A stretch of 64,000 bases of DNA from Pannonibacter sp. SL95 (GCF_026672425.1 NZ_JAPPRC010000003.1:1-64000), one strand, 5' to 3'. Positions 7,160 through 16,590 are shown, counted from the first letter of the stretch. The notes: generated by a model not told the origin, from the letters alone. A program made the numbers and translations.

Positions 7160-10014
7160 ATGGCGGACATGCGCCTTGGCATTGTTGCCGAATTCACCGA
7201 CCGGGCGTCGCAGCGGCTGACGAAACTGCTGCGTGCCAACCAGCGACTGGAACAGGCCAGCCGGGCCAGTGCAAATCTCGCCCGGCCGCAACTTGCCGCC
7301 CAGACACGCCTGGCCGCTGCGACAGACCGGATGGCGCGGCTGATGGTCCAGGTCCGCACGTCGGCGGTAGGCATCTCGGCGCCGATCATCCAGGCGGGTG
7401 CCGCTATGGCCCGTTTTTCCGGCCAGATCGCAACAGCCATCCGCAAGGCGTTCTCCTTGCGCGCGGCGCTGGACCGGGCGCGCCAGGGCGCTTCGCTGAT
7501 GGGTCAGGGCCTGGGACGGATCGCAACAGGGGCAACCGTTGCAGCGGCGGCCTGGCTCTGGGAGCCGGTGGCCTGGCGGCAGGTGCTGCCAATATGGTGA
7601 TCGGCCCGGCAGCGCAGATGGAAGCCTATATGGTCCAGCTCGAAAGCCTTGAAGGCTCGGGCGAACGGGCAAAGACTGCGATGGGATGGATCACCGACTT
7701 TGCAGCAAAAACCCCGTTGGAGCTGCCGCAAGTGGTCGAAGCCTATCGCCAGCTCAAGACCTTCGGTATCGATCCGACCAACGGATCCCTTCAGGCGATG
7801 GTTGATACAATGGCCATGTCCGGCGGCGGAGCGGAAAACCTGTCAGGTATTGTCCTGGCGGTCGGGCAAGCCTGGACCAAAGGAAAGCTCCAGGGCGAAG
7901 AAGCGCTTCAACTGCTCGAACGCGGCGTTCCGGTCTGGGATCTCCTGTCGAAAGCGACGGGCAAATCGGCAGCGGAGCTGCAGGACCTTGCGTCGAAGGG
8001 CAAGCTTGGCCGCGATGTCATTGCCAAGCTGGTCGAACTGATGGGCGAACGGGCAACCGGAGCCTCTGAAAAGCTGTCCCGAACCTGGGACGGCATGGTC
8101 TCGAACATGTCGGACATGTGGTTCAAGTTCCGTCTGATGATCGCCGATGCCGGGTTGTTCGACTGGGCCAAGGACAAGCTGCAAGGCCTGCTGACAACCT
8201 TCAACCAGATGGAAGCGGACGGAACGCTTCAGGCCTGGGCGGAAGATATTTCCCGCAACATCATCGCGACGCTGGAAGCCATCTGGACCTTCGGCACGGG
8301 ACTGTGGAACACGTTCCTGATCCTCGCCGAGTGGCTCTCCTATGCCGCCGACATGCTGGGCGGATGGAACAACCTCGCCATGGTGCTGATTGCCCTGCCA
8401 CTGGCCAGCACGATCATGGGTGTCGTCACCGGCGTGGTCCAGCTCGTCTCCGGCTTTATGCTGCTGGCCAGCGGCATTGCCGCCCTGTCGCTTCCCCTTG
8501 TCGCCGTCCTTGCCGGGGTCGCCCTTCGCGCCGCCGGCGCCTGGTATGTCTATCAGAACTGGGATCAGGTGACCGCCTGGTTCGGCGCGGCCTGGGACTG
8601 GGTCAAGTCGCGGGTGATGGCCGCCTTTGACGGGATCTTGGCGGCGGCCGCCGGCGCCTGGTCCTGGTTCAAGGAGAACCTTTCCTGGCACCCGCTGGCA
8701 CTGATTGCGAACAACTGGGATCAGCTGTCAGGCTATTTCAGTGAGCTGTGGGCTGGCATCAAGGCCCGTGCTGCCGAGGCCTGTGCCGGCATCAAGGCGC
8801 TGTTTGTCTTTGAGTGGCCCGATTTCAAGTGGCCAGAATTCAAGTGGCCAGATCTGACCTTGCCTATTCCGCGCCTTCCCGATGGCTTTTCCGACTGGGT
8901 CGCATCGGCGTTCGACCGGCTGGTGGGCGTCGCCGAGGACGGCTGGTCCCGGCTGAAAGCGATCTTCACAGCCATGCAGGAGGCGGCAGCAGGTCTTGGC
9001 GCAGCGCTCAGCGACGTGGTCGGCGGGGCCGTCGACGCGGCCCGTTCCGCCTTCGACGCGTTAAAAGGCGCGCGTGGCGTTGACCGGATTTACGGCGAAC
9101 TGTCGGCGCTGGCCAACACCAGTTCGGCCCTCAATCCGTTCGGATCGGACTTCGACCAGGGCTATGCGCTGACGGAAGCCCTGCAAGTAGGCCAGATGAG
9201 CCTTGCAACCTACCGCGAGGAACTGGCCAAGGTCGTGGCCGGCGGCGGACCCTTTGCCGAGACCGCGCAAAAGATGCTGGATGCGGCAGCCCGGCTTGAT
9301 GCGTTTTCCGCGCCTGGGTCAACGGCACAGCCTGCCGGACCTGGTGTGCCCGATCCATCCGCAATGGCTGCAACCGAAGCGATGATCACGGCCATCAAGG
9401 TGGCGGCAGCTGCGCTGCCAGGCATTGTTGCAACGGCAGTATCGGCCGCGCGAACACATCTCGAAGCGCTGGATTTTTCTGTTCACGGCGCGCGCATGAT
9501 GGACACGATCGCGGCGGGCATGCGAGCCAGGGCACATGTGGTCGTTACCGAAATGCGGGCCATGACCCAGGCTTTGCGTGATCACCTGCCGTCCTCGCCA
9601 GCCAAGGTCGGGCCGCTGTCTGACATCCACCGGCTGAAGTTCTCTGAAACGATGGCCCAATCGATCCGGCCCGGACCGATGGTCGATGCCATGCGCCGCA
9701 CAGCTGCCGCCACGCTTGCGGCTGCAACTCTGGGCGCCCCGGCCCTGCCTGCCATGGCAAGCGCTTCGCCACAGCCGCTGGCCACAAGCCAGAGCGCGGT
9801 CGTGCGCGGCTCTGGCTCTGGCTTTAGCGGGCCTGGCGCCAGCCAGAGCGGGGGCGGATCTTCAATCCAGATCACCTACAGCCCGCAGGTGACGATCGCC
9901 GGCGGCGCTGCTGCGGACCGGGACGCGTTGCTTGCCGTTCTCAACGACCATGCTGATGACCTGGTCGCGCTCATCCGGCGCCGGCTGGACGAAGACGGGA
10001 GGCTTGAGTTCTGA
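7160..10014 (+). pseudogene. Tail tape measure protein, single frameshift
   Basis: The tape measure sets tail length and has helical, hydrophobic and repetitive character. The first 130 residues are in one frame (MADMRLGIVAEFTDRASQRL ... ATGATVAAAA) and the remaining 820 in another (LALGAGGLAAGAANMVIG onward to 10014). The join is at about 7550-7553. One extra C between GGCC and TGG would give AAAALALGAGG and fuse them into a protein of about 950 residues. The C-terminal part has the usual tape measure domain (TPLELPQVVEAYRQLKTFGI, VWDLLSKATGKSAAELQ), membrane segments around 8380-8560, and a Ser/Gly-rich end. If the indel is real, no full-length tape measure is made and the phage cannot assemble tails. 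Confidence 0.82.
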
Positions 10015-10523
10015 TGACTGCCTTTGCCTATTTTGGCGAACTTGCGATGGGCGTTCCCAATGTGATGACGGGACCATCCGCAGCAACAGAGGCCCTCGAA
10101 AACACGGCGCATGAGCACAAGGTCTTGCGCGGCAAGCCTATCTTGCAAGACGGCGGCGAGGATCTGGACAAGCGCAGCTTCTCCTTTTTCTTCGACGAAA
10201 GCTTTTGCGATCCGCAAGACGCCTACGAAACGCTGAAATCGGTTGTCCGGGAGCGCAAGGCAGCGGCGCTGGTGTTCGGAACATCCGGCTATGACGGCAA
10301 GAAATACTGGCCGAAATCGGTGTCCGTCACGTTGCAGAAGACGACCGCCGGCGGCCGCATCGTCCGGCTGGAGGCAACACTTGAACTGATCGAGGTGGCG
10401 GATGGCGCGACGAGCCTGGGCTCTGGCGCCGGTCCGGGGGCGGCCTCGGGCATAGGTCTTCTGGGCTCTGGCGCCGCAAGTCTGGCGCGGGCGATCCTCA
10501 ATCCCCTCACGAAGCGCCCCTGA
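10014..10523 (+). CDS. Tail completion protein gpU-like (P2 GpU)
   Basis: A 169-residue homologue of P2 gpU, which caps the tail. Typical elements are an N-terminal YFGELAMGVPN, the HKVLRGKPILQDGGEDLDKR block and FFFDESFCDPQDAYETL. The end is Gly/Ser-rich. The ATG overlaps the stop of the tape measure gene (TGATG). P2-like order tape measure, U, X, D is kept. Intact. Confidence 0.85.
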   Translation: MTAFAYFGELAMGVPNVMTGPSAATEALENTAHEHKVLRGKPILQDGGEDLDKRSFSFFFDESFCDPQDAYETLKSVVRERKAAALVFGTSGYDGKKYWPKSVSVTLQKTTAGGRIVRLEATLELIEVADGATSLGSGAGPGAASGIGLLGSGAASLARAILNPLTKRP

Positions 10524-10566
10524 AGACAGGGACCAAGAAGACAGGAACCTAGAAGACAGGGGCCTA
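10522..10566 (+). repeat. Three imperfect 15-base tandem repeats
   Basis: Right after the gpU stop, the unit GAAGACAGGRRCC recurs three times at 15-base spacing with small differences. The stretch is non-coding and lies between genes U and X. Confidence 0.75.
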
Positions 10567-10610
10567 TCGAAGGTGGCGCGGCGAAACGAACATGAGGAAG
10601 GGCACGTCTT

Positions 10611-10869
10611 ATGGCAACGGCTGTCAAGACAGGAGAGTTTCTTGAACACCGGACCGGGTCCGGCGAGCGTTGGGACACCATCGCCACGCGATATTACCGG
10701 GATCCGGAAGGCATGGGCCTGATCATCGACGCCAACAAGGGGTGTTCCTGGAAGGGTTGACCCCGCTGCCGACAGTCCTGCCGTAGGCGTCGTTCTGCGG
10801 ATCCCGGTCAGTGAGCAGGCTGCAGTTGACGAGACCCTGTTGCCGCCCTGGAAGCGCAGGCAGTCATGA
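10611..10869 (+). pseudogene. Tail protein X-like (P2 gpX), two frameshifts
   Basis: gpX is a short LysM-like baseplate/tail protein. The first 43 residues (TGEFLEHRTGSGERWDTIA, then DPEGMGLIIDAN) are in the frame starting at 10611. The next 14 (GVFLEGLTPLPTVLP) are in a second frame from 10742. The rest (GVVLRIPVSEQAAVDETLL, then PPWKR) is in a third, ending TGA at 10869. Two single-base deletions, near 10740 and 10783, explain this. In the first frame translation stops at 10760 after 49 residues. ATGGCAACGG follows AGGAAGGGCACGTCTT upstream. Position between U and D supports the identity. Confidence 0.8.
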
Positions 10870-11071
10870 CAAGCCTGCCCGAACCCTTCGTGTCCATGTT
10901 CGTCAACGGTGTCGATCCCGGCGCGGCGCGCCGCAAGGCCGAATGGCCGTCGGGCGATCAGCCCGCGCCAGCGCAGGCCAGGGCGCAGCGCGCCCGAAAC
11001 GGCCGTGAGCAAGGATTATCATGACAAGCCTGCCCGAACCCTTCGTGTCCCTGTTCGTCAACGGTGTCGAT
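10864..11071 (+). repeat. Direct repeat: 5' end of gpD gene duplicated 155 bases upstream
   Basis: Positions 10864-10916 and 11019-11071 are identical except for one base, and both begin TCATGACAAGCCTGCCCG. The second is the real start of the gpD gene. The first opens a 52-codon frame that runs to 11024 without further similarity to gpD. The intervening block is GC-rich and carries the ribosome-binding site used by the real gene. Confidence 0.85.
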
Positions 11072-12019
11072 GTCGGCAGCGATCTGGCCCCCTATCTCCT
11101 GGACTTCACATTTACCGACAACCTGCATGGCAAGGCGGACGAGATTGCGGTCAAGCTGCGCGACGATGCCGGGCTGTGGCGCGGCGCCTGGCGGCCGGAA
11201 CAGGGGGACATCGTTGCGGTCCCGGCACTCGGGTACAAGGGCGGGATGACTGTTGCCGCCGGTGTCTTCCAGGTGGACATACCGGAAGCCAGTGGATCGC
11301 GGGCGAATGACACCTTGAGCTTCCGCGCGACCTCTGCATTTGCCGAAACCGACCAGCGCAGCAAGAAGTCGAAAGGCTTTGCCGACACCACGCTGAAGGA
11401 CATCGTGACAGATGTGGCAGGCCGTCACGGACTGGCAGTCCGGGGCGAAATCGACGATGTGCCCTTTGCCTACAAGCGGCAACGACGCGAGCGCGACCTT
11501 GAGTTCATCAAGCGGCTTGCCGAGGATTTTGGCCACTTCGTCTCGATCAAGGATCAGGCGCTGGTGTTCTTCCAGCGGGCAATGATCGAGGCACAGGCCC
11601 CGGTGCGCAGCTTTGACCTGGCGAGCGGTACGCCCGTGACGGACTGGTCTGCCCGCGAAAAGACGGACAGGACCTTTTCGAAGGCCCGGGTGACATATCT
11701 CAAGGGCGAGGAAAAGCGGCTGATCCAGGGCGAGGTACAGGATCTGGCCGCCAGAACAGGCGATGTGCTGGAAATCGACGAAAGGGTCGAGGATGAGCAA
11801 ACCGCACAGAAACTCGCCAAGAGCCGTCTTGCCAAGGCCAACGAAGACCGGCGGACGGCAAGCCTCACCGTCATCGGTGACCCGCTGCTGATTGCTGGCC
11901 AAGTGGTCGCCCTCGGCGGCGGCTTTGGCAAGTTCGCCGGCCGATATCTCATTCACAGCGCGCGCCATGTGCTGAAGCGCGGCAGCTACACGACAGCACT
12001 GGAGCTGAAAGGTGTCTGA
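11021..12019 (+). CDS. Phage late control / baseplate hub protein gpD-like
   Basis: A 332-residue homologue of P2 gpD (tail hub, also called late control D). It has LFVNGVDVGSDLAPYLLDFT at the N-terminus, AETDQRSKKSKGFADTTLKD in the centre and FIKRLAEDFGHFVSIKDQAL further on, all typical. The ribosome-binding site AAGGATTATC precedes ATG 11021. A truncated copy of the first 17 codons begins at 10866. Its stop overlaps the GTG of the gpV gene by 8 bases. Intact. Confidence 0.87.
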   Translation: MTSLPEPFVSLFVNGVDVGSDLAPYLLDFTFTDNLHGKADEIAVKLRDDAGLWRGAWRPEQGDIVAVPALGYKGGMTVAAGVFQVDIPEASGSRANDTLSFRATSAFAETDQRSKKSKGFADTTLKDIVTDVAGRHGLAVRGEIDDVPFAYKRQRRERDLEFIKRLAEDFGHFVSIKDQALVFFQRAMIEAQAPVRSFDLASGTPVTDWSAREKTDRTFSKARVTYLKGEEKRLIQGEVQDLAARTGDVLEIDERVEDEQTAQKLAKSRLAKANEDRRTASLTVIGDPLLIAGQVVALGGGFGKFAGRYLIHSARHVLKRGSYTTALELKGV

Positions 12020-12557
12020 CAGGTCTTCCCGCAGGCTGCTCGACAGCGGCCAGAATTCACCCTACCGCCGGGGCACGGTGATCGAACGGGATCCGGCAAA
12101 AGGACGGGTGCGCGTGCGCTTCGATGACGAGCAAGGTGACGAAAGCGGCTGGATCCATGTCTGCCAGCCTGGCACCGGCGCCAACAAGTTTTACCGCATG
12201 CCGGACGAGGCAAGCCAGGTGGTCTGCCTGATGGACTGGGACGGTGAGGACGGGGCAGTTCTGGGCGCCATCTGGTCCGACAAGGACGGCACGCCGACCG
12301 GCGACGGCGAGACGATGTACATGGCCTTTGCCAGCGGCCTGTCGGTCTCTGTCAACCAGGCCAGCGGCGACATTGCGGTCAAGGGCGCCAAGACCGTCAG
12401 CGTTGTCGCCACCAGCATCACGCTGGAGGCAGCAAGCATTACGCTGAAAGGGCCGGTGGCGATCGAGGGCGACAGCCTAACGCACAATGGCAAGAATGTT
12501 GGCGACACCCATGGGCATGTCACCGCCCCTCCCGGTCCTCCGGGGCCGCCGGTTTGA
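12012..12557 (+). CDS. Baseplate assembly/tail spike protein gpV-like
   Basis: A 181-residue homologue of P2 gpV, the membrane-piercing spike at the tail tip. The N-terminal OB-fold region has RRGTVIERDPAKGRVRVRF. The middle has AVLGAIWSDKDGTP, and the C-terminus shows the beta-helix pattern (VSVVATSITLEAASITLKG). The end, GDTHGHVTAPPGPPGPPV, carries an HxH that in gpV binds the tip iron. GTG start at 12012 overlaps the previous stop. The following gene is not the expected W gene but an AT-rich insert; W follows at 13386. Confidence 0.87.
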   Translation: MSDRSSRRLLDSGQNSPYRRGTVIERDPAKGRVRVRFDDEQGDESGWIHVCQPGTGANKFYRMPDEASQVVCLMDWDGEDGAVLGAIWSDKDGTPTGDGETMYMAFASGLSVSVNQASGDIAVKGAKTVSVVATSITLEAASITLKGPVAIEGDSLTHNGKNVGDTHGHVTAPPGPPGPPV

Positions 12558-12637
12558 AAACTCCCGATTTCTGCGTGACATGTCTTGGATGATATGCTGA
12601 TCTACAAGCGTATTTATTGTGAGCCGAGGTTTTGTTC

Positions 12638-13336
12638 ATGACGCGCGCATATGTTTATGTCGTTGAAAGTCCAAGCCCAGATGATTTGTTTGATGGCAGA
12701 ACCGAAGGACGAGCGCTCTGCGAGGCCTTTTCTTTATCGGAAATAAAACATAGCTACACAGTCTGTTTAGATTATGAAAATTTAATGAAAGCATTTCAAA
12801 TCGGGGCAGATTCAAGATTTTTAAGTGAATTTCTTAGACATCAAAAATCGGATACACGAGATAAGTTCGTTCCAATAGTTCATATTAGCGCGCACGGGAC
12901 CGAGGATGGTATAGTTTTATCATGCGGCCATCATGTCAGCTGGGCTGATTTGCGATTATTGCTTAAGCCAATTAATGATGCAATGCCGAATGGACTACTT
13001 GTTTGCTTTTCGTCATGTAAGGGAGGGCGCAGCGTCGCCCTATCTATGACGTTAGAGGCAGAGAGGCCGTTCTTTGCGTGCGGGGGGTCACTATCTGACG
13101 TGCATTGGCACGACGCCCTTGTTGGATTTATAACATTTTACCATCACCTATTCACTGGATCGACGATTCAAAATGCAGTCGATGCGATGAAAATAGCATC
13201 TACGCATAATGATTTCTTTTTTGAAGTCGGGATAATAACAAAGAAGAAATTCATTGATTATGTAAATACATCTAAGCTTGTGAACTCGTCGTCGACTTTT
13301 GGTGGGATTTTTGATTTTCCTCGTACAGGCGACTAA
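12638..13336 (+). CDS. AT-rich moron: putative caspase/CHAT-like (clan CD) protease
   Basis: A 232-residue protein with no phage structural role that I recognise. It shows the His/Cys dyad layout of caspase-like (clan CD) peptidases: a hydrophobic strand ending VHISAHG (His86), then about 40 residues later a strand ending LLVCFSSCKGG (Cys127). A further hydrophobic core follows (ERPFFACGG, ALVGFITFYHHLF). CHAT domains have the same two motifs in the same order. Codon use and composition are strikingly AT-rich against all neighbours, which marks recent transfer. It interrupts the conserved V-W gene order, has its own ribosome-binding site (CGAGG, 8 bases before ATG 12638) and is followed by a short perfect palindrome (ACGGAACTGTTCCGT, 13341-13355). 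An effector or defence role is plausible; substrate unknown. The ORF also permits a TTG start at 12632, which I consider less likely. Confidence 0.6.
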   Translation: MTRAYVYVVESPSPDDLFDGRTEGRALCEAFSLSEIKHSYTVCLDYENLMKAFQIGADSRFLSEFLRHQKSDTRDKFVPIVHISAHGTEDGIVLSCGHHVSWADLRLLLKPINDAMPNGLLVCFSSCKGGRSVALSMTLEAERPFFACGGSLSDVHWHDALVGFITFYHHLFTGSTIQNAVDAMKIASTHNDFFFEVGIITKKKFIDYVNTSKLVNSSSTFGGIFDFPRTGD

Positions 13337-13385
13337 CCTTTGACACGGAACTGTTCCGTAACTTCACTCATCCGTCTTCTCTATT

Positions 13386-13826
13386 ATGCCGACATCAGTT
13401 CCTGCGCGGGCTCATGTCGGCATGTTTGTTTCAAACGCTCCCCTTCGCCCAAATGACCTTCACTGGCAGCACCGGGTGCAACCTGGACCGGCCGGGGCAT
13501 GGGGAACAGTGGTCACCGGGATTGATGATCTCGAACAGGCCATCCGCATCATCACGCTGACGCCGAGACTTTCGGTGCCAACAGAGCCGGACAAGTTCTG
13601 CGATGCGCTGGCCTTCATCGACCGCCCGCCGGCGATTGCCATTCCGCGCATCGCACAGGAAATCTTCGACAGCCTGACCCGCTGGGAGCCGCGCCTCAAG
13701 GTCGAGCGTGTCGAGGTCGAGGCGGTGGCATTTCATCATTTCAAGGTTCCCGTGTTCTGGCGGCCGCGTGAAGACGTGCTGGCAGACCTTCGGCGCACGG
13801 ACGTTATCCTGCGGGAGGCGGCGTGA
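13386..13826 (+). CDS. Baseplate protein gpW-like (gp25 family)
   Basis: A 146-residue gpW/gp25 family baseplate wedge protein. Diagnostic parts are GIDDLEQAIRIITLTP followed by the aspartate/aromatic region ALAFIDRPPAIAIPRIAQEI and the end LRRTDVILREAA. It is separated from gpV by the AT-rich insert; in P2 the two are adjacent. The stop overlaps the start region of the gpJ gene. Intact. Confidence 0.87.
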   Translation: MPTSVPARAHVGMFVSNAPLRPNDLHWQHRVQPGPAGAWGTVVTGIDDLEQAIRIITLTPRLSVPTEPDKFCDALAFIDRPPAIAIPRIAQEIFDSLTRWEPRLKVERVEVEAVAFHHFKVPVFWRPREDVLADLRRTDVILREAA

Positions 13827-15022
13827 TGGTGGACCTGGTCAAAAGCACATCGCCGCGCGAACTGATTGCCCGGGGTGCGCCCAAGCTGTTTCTGACGTCT
13901 GCAAAGGACTGGAAGGAAAAGCTGGTCGCCTGGTTCGAGACCGATCCGCAAGGACCCCGGCGCAAGCTTTATCCTGCCCAGGTCGAGCAGGTGCTGATCG
14001 ATCTTTTGTCATACGGCTTCTCCCTTCTGGGACGCGAGGCGCAGTTTGCATCCGAACAACGGTGGCTGCTGTTCGCAGTCGGCCAACATCTGGACGTGGC
14101 TGCGGCGAACAACTCGACGTTCAGGCTGAAGGCCCAGCCGGCGACCTGCCGTGTTCGCGCCACGCTCAGCGCCCCTGCCTTGGCCCAGACCCTGATTGGC
14201 AAGGCCGGCGACACGCTTGCCGCCGGCACTGTCGTCTTCAGGCTCGACAGCGCGATCGTCATTGCAGCCGGCCAGACTGCGGGGGAAGCCATCGCCACGG
14301 CGCAGGTTCCCGGCGTTACCGGAAACGGGTTCCTGCCCGGCCAGGTGCGTGGCCAGATCCGGCTTCCGGGTAGCGGTGCAACCGGTGGTGCTGCGGCAAG
14401 CGGGCTCGGCAATGCCGACCTGGTCAACATCAGTGAAACAGCTGGCGGGACAGAGGAGGAAGGCGACGAGGCCTTGCGCGAACGTGCCATGAACGCACAT
14501 GAGCGGATCTCCAAGGCCGGCCCCCGTGAAAGCTATCGTCAGCAGGCCCGGGCCTATTCGCCCGCGATTGCAGATGTTGCCGTGATCCGTCCAGCGCCGG
14601 GCCAGATCCACCTTTACGTGCTGATGAGTGATGGCGTGCCGGCGCCGGCCTTTCTGGACGGGCTGAAGAACTGGCTCGATCCGCTGCAAAAGCGGCCGCA
14701 GGGCGATGCCCTGTCTGTCTTTGCCGCCGAGGCTGTCACCTTTTCGATCTCCGGGACGGGCCGGGCCGCTGGCGAGCTGAGCGAGGCGCGAAGCCGGCTG
14801 GAAGCCAGGCTCACGGAAGCCGCCGCCATCTGGTCACGCAAGCTCGGCGATTACATGGCCCTGTCCGCGCTGACCTGTGCCGCGCGTGCCGTTGAGGGCA
14901 TCACCGATGTGGACCTCGATTTCGCAGGCTTGCCGGGCACCGGCCCGGCAGCCCGCCAACTGGCCGAACATCAGTTTGCCGTTCTGACCGGTGTCAGCCT
15001 GACGATGCAGGCAGCCGGGTAG
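13826..15022 (+). CDS. Baseplate assembly protein gpJ-like
   Basis: A 398-residue baseplate J protein, forming the outer wedge of the baseplate. Expected elements are LYPAQVEQVLIDLLSYG near residue 50, ISETAGGTEEEGDEALRERA in the middle and the repeated helix-turn pattern toward the C-terminus. I choose ATG 13826, since GGAGG lies 7 bases before it, over an in-frame GTG three bases upstream. The stop codon of W overlaps the start. Intact. Confidence 0.87.
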   Translation: MVDLVKSTSPRELIARGAPKLFLTSAKDWKEKLVAWFETDPQGPRRKLYPAQVEQVLIDLLSYGFSLLGREAQFASEQRWLLFAVGQHLDVAAANNSTFRLKAQPATCRVRATLSAPALAQTLIGKAGDTLAAGTVVFRLDSAIVIAAGQTAGEAIATAQVPGVTGNGFLPGQVRGQIRLPGSGATGGAAASGLGNADLVNISETAGGTEEEGDEALRERAMNAHERISKAGPRESYRQQARAYSPAIADVAVIRPAPGQIHLYVLMSDGVPAPAFLDGLKNWLDPLQKRPQGDALSVFAAEAVTFSISGTGRAAGELSEARSRLEARLTEAAAIWSRKLGDYMALSALTCAARAVEGITDVDLDFAGLPGTGPAARQLAEHQFAVLTGVSLTMQAAG

Positions 15023-15039
15023 GCGGGCGGAGGCTCGCC

Positions 15040-15699
15040 ATGACAGAGCGCCGTTTTCCCGAGAGCCTGATCCCGCCGGGCATCAATGACGAGCGCTCGC
15101 GCGCGATCCTTGGCGCTTTCGAGACCATGGCCGGCGAGTTTGATTTCGCTCGCCTGTTGATGCGTCAGTCCCGAGAAATGCCGGCAGAGGTCCTGCCCCT
15201 GGCGATCGCCGAACGGTCGCTCGAAGAGTTCCTTGACCCGGACGGCAGTCCGGAACCGGCTGTCCGCAAGCTGATCGATCTGGCCTTTGTGCTGCACGAA
15301 ACCAAGGGCACGGATGCGGGCGTTCTGGCTGCACTGGCAGCGTTCGGCCTCGATGCCGAAATCCTGCAATGGTTCGACCGGACCCCGGCCGGACCGCATG
15401 ACACGCATACGATCACGGTCGATGCCAGCCAGGACATTTTCGGCGACGGTGATCTGTGGGCAGGACGGGTGTTTCGCCAGGTCTGGCGGGTTGTCGATGC
15501 CATGAAACGCTGGAGCCAGGAAACCGGCTTGCAGATGGCAGCCACAGCACGGGCACCCGCCTATGCCGCCGTCTTTCCCATGACGCGGATCAATGTCGTG
15601 GCCCTGCCGTTTGTTTTCGATCCGCCGGTTGCCTCCGGGCACCTGCGCGCCGGCGTCTCGCCACTGACCCGCCTTTCCATCATCGCCCGCGCTGCCTGA
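15040..15699 (+). CDS. Tail protein I (P2 gpI)
   Basis: A 219-residue gpI-family protein linking baseplate and tail fibre. It begins with FPESLIPPGI, typical of the family, then LPLAIAERSLEEFLDPDGSP and a C-terminus rich in aliphatic beta residues. GGAGGCTCGCC precedes the ATG. Order J-I-fibre is as in P2. Intact. Confidence 0.85.
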   Translation: MTERRFPESLIPPGINDERSRAILGAFETMAGEFDFARLLMRQSREMPAEVLPLAIAERSLEEFLDPDGSPEPAVRKLIDLAFVLHETKGTDAGVLAALAAFGLDAEILQWFDRTPAGPHDTHTITVDASQDIFGDGDLWAGRVFRQVWRVVDAMKRWSQETGLQMAATARAPAYAAVFPMTRINVVALPFVFDPPVASGHLRAGVSPLTRLSIIARAA

Positions 15700-15708
15700 G
15701 GACGCAAC

Positions 15709-16545
15709 ATGCCGACCTATTCCATTCTGACCACCAGGGGCAAAAACAAGGAGGCGCAGGCGCTGGCGACCGGCACGGCGCTGGTCGTCACGCATCTGGC
15801 GTTTGGCAATGGCGACTACGCCCCGACCGGCGGTGAAACCAGCCTGCAGAGCGAGGTCGTGCGCAAGCCGGTGCAGGCCTCCGGGACCGTCAATGGTGCG
15901 CCGAACACGGCGTTCTTTGATTGCCTGCTGGAGGCGGAAGACGGTCCCTACACCATCCGCGAAGGGGGATTGTTCGACCAGGATGGCGACCTGATTGCCA
16001 TCATCAAATACGATCCGCCGGTGAACAAGCCGGTGCCGGCATCGGGCCAGACCGTCGAAGCCCTGATGCGGGCGCATGTGGTGTTTTCCGACCTTGCCAA
16101 TCTGGTGATCCGGATCAACGCGATCAACGCCTTTGTGGCGGCCGAACGCCGCGTCGATACGGGCACAGGCCTGAAGGGTGGCGGTGATCTGTCGCAGGAT
16201 CGCACGCATGAACTGGACGTCCCTGGACTGCCGTCAATCACGGGCGCAAATGTTGACCTGGCAGCTGATCTTCTGATCCTGCATGACACGTCCGCCGCTG
16301 CCCCGCGAAAGCTGACACCGGCAGCCCTGTCCGCTGCCCTGCAGATTGATGAGCGTATCGCGGATGCGATCAGCGCCTTACCCGACGACACCGTGCTGGA
16401 GTTTGCAACCCTGCCCGAACACAGCGCGGGCGAGATTGCGACCAAGGCGGCGCATCCGGCCGGTGTCAAACAGATGATTGCGGCAGCGCTTGCCGCGCTG
16501 CCGGACCCGGGCGACGCGCTCTACCGCTTCGAGACCCTGGCTTAA
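15709..16545 (+). CDS. Tail-collar fibre protein (DUF3751-type N-terminus)
   Basis: A 278-residue fibre protein. The first 150 residues match the phage tail-collar fibre domain (P2 H N-terminal type): YSILTTRGKNKEAQA, then LAFGNGDY and IREGGLFDQDGDLIAIIKYD. The rest is a short stalk with VDTGTGLKGGGDLSQDRT, a pattern of trimeric fibres. There is no receptor-binding tip comparable to long fibres, so adhesion is probably carried by the downstream genes. Intact. Confidence 0.82.
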   Translation: MPTYSILTTRGKNKEAQALATGTALVVTHLAFGNGDYAPTGGETSLQSEVVRKPVQASGTVNGAPNTAFFDCLLEAEDGPYTIREGGLFDQDGDLIAIIKYDPPVNKPVPASGQTVEALMRAHVVFSDLANLVIRINAINAFVAAERRVDTGTGLKGGGDLSQDRTHELDVPGLPSITGANVDLAADLLILHDTSAAAPRKLTPAALSAALQIDERIADAISALPDDTVLEFATLPEHSAGEIATKAAHPAGVKQMIAAALAALPDPGDALYRFETLA

Positions 16546-16590
16546 CCCCCTGTTTCAGTCCTTGTTTCCCTCTGGCTTGAGGAGCCCTTC

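Noticed and set aside
12558-12637. A promoter for the AT-rich moron (TTGGAT with TATTTA)
   Set aside because: The spacing is about 20 bases and the match is poor, so I list no promoter although one is likely to exist.
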